DNA from: JBCCSZ01 sp039199225
GTDB lineage: Bacteria > Bacteroidota > Bacteroidia > Chitinophagales > Saprospiraceae
Length of the DNA: 35,538 bases
NCBI GenBank assembly: GCA_039199225.1
Contig: JBCCSZ010000031.1
Location: 1-35,538, forward strand
Direction: 5' to 3'
Shown: piece after piece, positions 32,247-35,538 of the stretch
Layout: each line of letters begins with the position of its first letter
Position numbering within the stretch: position 1 is the stretch's first letter
The notes under the pieces: model-generated
Told to the model about the DNA's origin: nothing
The model's input: the letters and a program-made list of their open reading frames with translations, nothing else
Databases searched by the model: none
Position numbers and translations under genes: made by a program

Positions 32247-34166
32247 ATGGGCGAACAAAAAGTCCACCTCCTCAAAGATAAGAAAGATATGCATCGTTTT
32301 GTACAGCATTTGCTAAACGATGTGCAAGCCCTCGAATATATGTTGGAACACGACTGGTTCGAAAGTGGCATTACACGGATTGGCGCCGAGCAAGAATTGT
32401 GCATGGTCGATGCCAGTACCTACAAACCGGCCCCCATTGCCATGGAAGCGCTGGAAAAAATGAAAAACTATTCTTGGGTGGAGACAGAGCTGGCGCGCTT
32501 CAACCTGGAAACGAACATGATGCCGCGGGTGCTGAAAGGGAAATGCCTCAGTAAAATGGAGGAGGAAAACCTCAAGAACCTCACGCGCATACGAGAAAAG
32601 CTCAAGGGCTTGGATGCCAAAGTCATACTAACGGGAATTTTGCCGACGCTGCGCAAATTCCACTTAGATATGGAGTACCTCACCCCCAAGAAGCGCTACT
32701 ATGCACTGATGGAGTCCATCAACGAACAATTACAAGGAGCGGCTTACGAATTGCGCTTGTTGGGCATTGATGAATTACTGGTCAAGCACGACACGCCTCT
32801 TTTAGAGGCTTGCAACACCAGCTTTCAGGTCCACCTGCAGGTGTCGCCTAACGATTTTGTCAAGATGTACAACATCGCTCAAACCTTGGCGGCACCAGTT
32901 ATGGCGGTGGCTGCCAATTCGCCCATTGTGTTCGGACGGCGGCTCTGGCACGAAACCCGCATCGCCCTCTTCCAACAGGCGCTCGATACCCGCACGACCC
33001 ACGATCACATGCGCGAGCGCAGCCCACGTGTCAACTTCGGCAATGGTTGGTTGAAAGGCTCCATTCTGGATATTTACCGGGAAGACATTGCACGCTTCCG
33101 CGTACTCATCAGCGGAGATGTTGAAGAAAATTCCATCGAAACGATTGCCCAAGGAAAGGTGCCAAAACTTCGGGCTTTGCAGGTACACAATTCTACCGTC
33201 TATCGCTGGAATCGCCCTTGCTATGGCATCAGCCCCAACGGTAAGCCCCACCTCCGGATCGAAAATCGGGTGCTGCCGTCTGGCCCTACTGTCATAGACG
33301 AAACGGCCAATGCCGCCTTCTGGCTTGGTGCAATGGTACAAATGGGACAGGAGTTCGACGACATCAGCCAGCACATTTCTTATGCAGATATTCGCGACAA
33401 CTTCGGGAAGGCTGCACGCTACGGCATCGACTCCAAATTCACTTGGTTCAAAGATCAAAAAATCACCGTCCGCGACTTGGTACTCAAAGAATTGCTGCCG
33501 CGCGCTCGGGAAGGTTTGACAAACTTCAAAATAGACAGCAAAGACATTGATCGCTATTTGGGCGTCATCAGAGAGCGCACCCGCAAACACTCCAACGGGG
33601 CTCGCTGGCAGTTGCGTACCCTCACCAAGCTGATGGAAGAAACCACCCGCGACGAGGCGCTGACCTGCCTAACGGCTACGATCATCAAAAATCAGGAAAA
33701 AGAAATTCCCGTTCACAAATGGAAAATCCCTGAATTGAAAGATTTACCCGACTACCGCCCTTCCCAACTAAAGGTGGAAGAGTTTATGCAAACCGACCTA
33801 TTCACCGTTCAACCCCAGGACATCATCGAGCTGGTAGCTGAAATGATGGACTGGCGCCGCATGCGCTACACACCTGTCGAAAATGCTAAAGGCAAACTGG
33901 TTGGCTTGGTAACTGCCCGGCTGATCCTTCGTCACATGGTCCGCAACAACAAACTCAACGGAAAGAGTAACTTGGTGAAAGACATTATGATCGAAAATCC
34001 CATTACCATCAGCCCCAATGCTACCATTCTGGAGGCCATGACCCGAATGCGGGAAAACATGCTAGGCTGCTTGCCGGTGACCAATGGCGATGAGTTGATT
34101 GGTTTGATAACAGAGAATGACTTCCTAAGTATTTCTGGCCGATTGTTTGAACGCCTGGATAAGTAG
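32247..34166 (+). CDS. GCS2-family carboxylate-amine ligase fused to CBS domains
   Basis: 639 residues. The first 450 or so form a glutamate-cysteine ligase type 2 (GCS2/YbdK-like) domain: RIGAEQELC (45-52), LETNMMPRVL, LTGILPTLRKF, QVHLQVSP, ANSPIVFGRRLWHETR and a conserved LPSGPTVIDETANAAFWLG. It should ligate an amine to a glutamate- or similar gamma-carboxylate. From about residue 505 to the end there are two CBS motifs (LKVEEFMQTDLFTVQPQDI, and LVKDIMIENPITISPNATILEAM with LIGLITENDFLSI), which usually bind adenosine nucleotides. A ligase controlled by nucleotide charge is an inference. It is convergent with proA, separated by a single base. Confidence 0.87.
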   Translation: MGEQKVHLLKDKKDMHRFVQHLLNDVQALEYMLEHDWFESGITRIGAEQELCMVDASTYKPAPIAMEALEKMKNYSWVETELARFNLETNMMPRVLKGKCLSKMEEENLKNLTRIREKLKGLDAKVILTGILPTLRKFHLDMEYLTPKKRYYALMESINEQLQGAAYELRLLGIDELLVKHDTPLLEACNTSFQVHLQVSPNDFVKMYNIAQTLAAPVMAVAANSPIVFGRRLWHETRIALFQQALDTRTTHDHMRERSPRVNFGNGWLKGSILDIYREDIARFRVLISGDVEENSIETIAQGKVPKLRALQVHNSTVYRWNRPCYGISPNGKPHLRIENRVLPSGPTVIDETANAAFWLGAMVQMGQEFDDISQHISYADIRDNFGKAARYGIDSKFTWFKDQKITVRDLVLKELLPRAREGLTNFKIDSKDIDRYLGVIRERTRKHSNGARWQLRTLTKLMEETTRDEALTCLTATIIKNQEKEIPVHKWKIPELKDLPDYRPSQLKVEEFMQTDLFTVQPQDIIELVAEMMDWRRMRYTPVENAKGKLVGLVTARLILRHMVRNNKLNGKSNLVKDIMIENPITISPNATILEAMTRMRENMLGCLPVTNGDELIGLITENDFLSISGRLFERLDK

Positions 34167-34167
34167 C

Positions 34168-35493
34168 TTATGATCTGATCTGCCCGTTGCCTTTAACGAT
34201 CCACTTGTAGCTGGTCAACTCTGCCAGGGCCATGGGGCCGCGGGCGTGTAACTTCTGCGTGCTGATGCCGATCTCAGCTCCCATCCCGAATTGTGCGCCA
34301 TCGGTGAAAGCGGTCGATGTGTTGGCATAGACAACAGCAGCATCGGTATGCTTGAGGTAGTAGTCCAGGGAGGCTTCGTCTTCGGCTATGATGGCTTCGC
34401 TGTGCTTAGAGCTGTATCGGGCGACATGCTCCACAGCATCTTTGAGTGAAGAAACGGTTTTGACAGACATCTTCATAGATAAAAACTCTGTTCCAAATGC
34501 ATCATCTGTTGCTGGCTTTAACAACTCCTCCGGATACTTTCCTTCCAGCACTTCAAAGGCTGCCTTGTCGGCAAATACTTGGCATTGGTGTTCTTTTCCA
34601 AGAGCTTGCAAAAGCGTTGGGAGGTCTTCCAATCGGTCCTGATGCACAATCAAGGTATCCAATGCATTGCAGACGCTGACGCGGCGAGCTTTTGCGTTGG
34701 TAATAATGGCCTGGCCTTTGGACAGGTCGGCGCTCTTGTCGTAGTAGGTATGCACGATGCCAGCGCCCGTTTCAATGACCGGAACCCTAGAATTGTTTCG
34801 CACAAAATCGATCAGCCCTTGACTGCCTCTGGGAATGATGGTGTTGATGTATTGATCTGCTTGTAGTATTTGTGCCAGCGAGGCTCTTTCGCTTGGTGCG
34901 AGGTAGACTGCTTGTTCGAGGCCATGCTTTTGCAGTACCCGATGGATGAGCTGTACGATGGCAATGTTGGAATCGTGGGCATCTCGGCTACCTTTTAGTA
35001 CGCAGGCGTTGCCAGACTTGAGGCAGAGTGCTGCAACATCGAAGGTTACATTGGGTCTGGACTCGAAGACGATGCCGATGACCCCTAGTGGTACGCTGAG
35101 CTTCTGTATCTGAAGGCCGTTTGGCAATTGCCGCTTTTCCAGCCGGTGATTGAGTGGCGAGGGGAGGGCGGCCACATTTCGAAGGTCCTGAGCAATGCCC
35201 TGGAGTCTTTTTTCGGATAGCAGCAGTCGGTCGTATTTGGGGTCGTTGGGGTCCATTCGGTCCAAGTCCTTGCGGTTTTCTTGGAGAAGAAAATCTTTCT
35301 CTTCCAGACAGAGGGCTGCCAGCTCGTGTAGGATTTGGGCGGTTTGTTCATCTGTCAATTCCAGTAGGCGACGGCTGGCTTGCTGTACGTCGATCAGTGA
35401 TTGTTCTATGGCAGAGTCGAGTTGTTTTTGAAATTTTTTAAAAACATAGATGTATAAATAATAAAAAATAAAGAAGGCTTTATTTGCGCGCAT
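34168..35493 (-). CDS. proA: Gamma-glutamyl phosphate reductase ProA (start uncertain)
   Basis: 441 residues from the ATG at 35493; about 20 more than usual. The ProA core is clear: DLDRMDPNDPKYDRLLLSEKR, VPLGVIGIVFESRPNVTFDVAALCLKSGNACVLKG, IIPRGSQGLIDFVR, VPVIETGAGIVHTYYD, catalytic Cys275 in VSVCNALDTL, and GMGAEIGISTQKLHARGPMAL. It reduces gamma-glutamyl phosphate in proline synthesis. The extra N-terminus KAFFIFYYLYIYVF is hydrophobic, AT-rich and unlike the family; the normal ProA start falls near KKFQKQLDSAIEQ. An ATG at 35447 sits one frame away, and a T-TTA-AAA run joins it to the ProA frame. No kinase (proB) is adjacent in the window. Confidence 0.9.
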   Translation of the reverse strand: MRANKAFFIFYYLYIYVFKKFQKQLDSAIEQSLIDVQQASRRLLELTDEQTAQILHELAALCLEEKDFLLQENRKDLDRMDPNDPKYDRLLLSEKRLQGIAQDLRNVAALPSPLNHRLEKRQLPNGLQIQKLSVPLGVIGIVFESRPNVTFDVAALCLKSGNACVLKGSRDAHDSNIAIVQLIHRVLQKHGLEQAVYLAPSERASLAQILQADQYINTIIPRGSQGLIDFVRNNSRVPVIETGAGIVHTYYDKSADLSKGQAIITNAKARRVSVCNALDTLIVHQDRLEDLPTLLQALGKEHQCQVFADKAAFEVLEGKYPEELLKPATDDAFGTEFLSMKMSVKTVSSLKDAVEHVARYSSKHSEAIIAEDEASLDYYLKHTDAAVVYANTSTAFTDGAQFGMGAEIGISTQKLHARGPMALAELTSYKWIVKGNGQIRS

Positions 35494-35538
35494 GGCCAAA
35501 AAAATTGATGCGGTTTGGGAACAGGTATGGGCAAAAAC
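35492..35538 (+). CDS. Possible start of a rightward gene, cut by the window edge
   Basis: ATG at 35492 begins MAKKIDAVWEQVWAK and stays open to the end. An AT-rich stretch with TATTTG lies immediately upstream. Too short to identify. Its ATG overlaps the ATG of the long proA start on the other strand (bases 35491-35494 read CATG), so either this gene is not real or the proA start is further in. Confidence 0.35.
   Translation, partial: MAKKIDAVWEQVWAK

Noticed and set aside
32802..33590. 262-residue minus-strand ORF inside the GCS2-CBS gene
   Set aside because: It lies wholly antisense to a well-supported ligase and resembles no family.

Overview
The window looks like a chromosomal segment of a member of the Bacteroidota, plausibly a Saprospiria/Lewinella-type organism (the phylum is well supported, the class is a guess). 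Three observations point there: several genes are preceded by the Bacteroidota -7 promoter element TAnnTTTG; signal peptidase I substrates have Gln just after the predicted cleavage site; and several families are typical of the phylum (DUF3137, DUF2279, a long PurF paralogue, a LytS-type histidine kinase, a GCS2-CBS fusion). I see no tRNA, rRNA, CRISPR array, insertion sequence or prophage. Most of the window is ordinary housekeeping and accessory chromosome with short operons.

Layout. 1-568: start of a leftward outer-membrane TPR/PD40 protein that runs off the left edge. 1024-1683: secreted coiled-coil protein with a clear terminator. 1684-2131: AT-rich intergenic region with two DnaA-box-like 9-mers, then dnaB and an RsuA/RluB-type pseudouridine synthase. 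4747-7242 (leftward): gamma-carbonic-anhydrase-like protein, TraB/GumN lipoprotein, DUF3137 membrane protein. 7413-8879 (leftward): a ParA ATPase followed by a ribbon-helix-helix protein, with repeats and dyads around them; this is the most unusual locus. 9105-14041: LytS-type histidine kinase, DUF2279 protein, prohibitin/SPFH protein (rightward), TolC. 14365-21548 (rightward): two rhomboid proteases, a membrane-anchored endonuclease/exonuclease/phosphatase protein, cysS, a glutaminyl-cyclase-like M28 lipoprotein, an ALDH8-like aldehyde dehydrogenase. 21575-23836 (leftward): mutL and a small membrane protein. 24229-26124: PurF-like protein. 26161-28642 (leftward): M42 peptidase, pterin carbinolamine dehydratase, class I aminotransferase. 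28885-31365: two secreted proteins. 31395-31913: lipoprotein. 32247-34166: GCS2-CBS fusion. 34168-35493: proA. 35492: possible start of one more rightward gene.

How genes may work together. ParA plus the RHH protein look like a DNA or cargo partition pair in which the RHH protein takes the place of ParB and carries three short repeats resembling ParB's ParA-activating N-terminal peptide. The glutaminyl-cyclase-like lipoprotein fits the Gln-after-signal-peptide pattern seen in five exported proteins of the window. The M42 peptidase, PCD and aminotransferase genes form a tight amino-acid metabolism operon. The proA start is odd: the best family-like start is one frame away, across a T-TTA-AAA slippery run.
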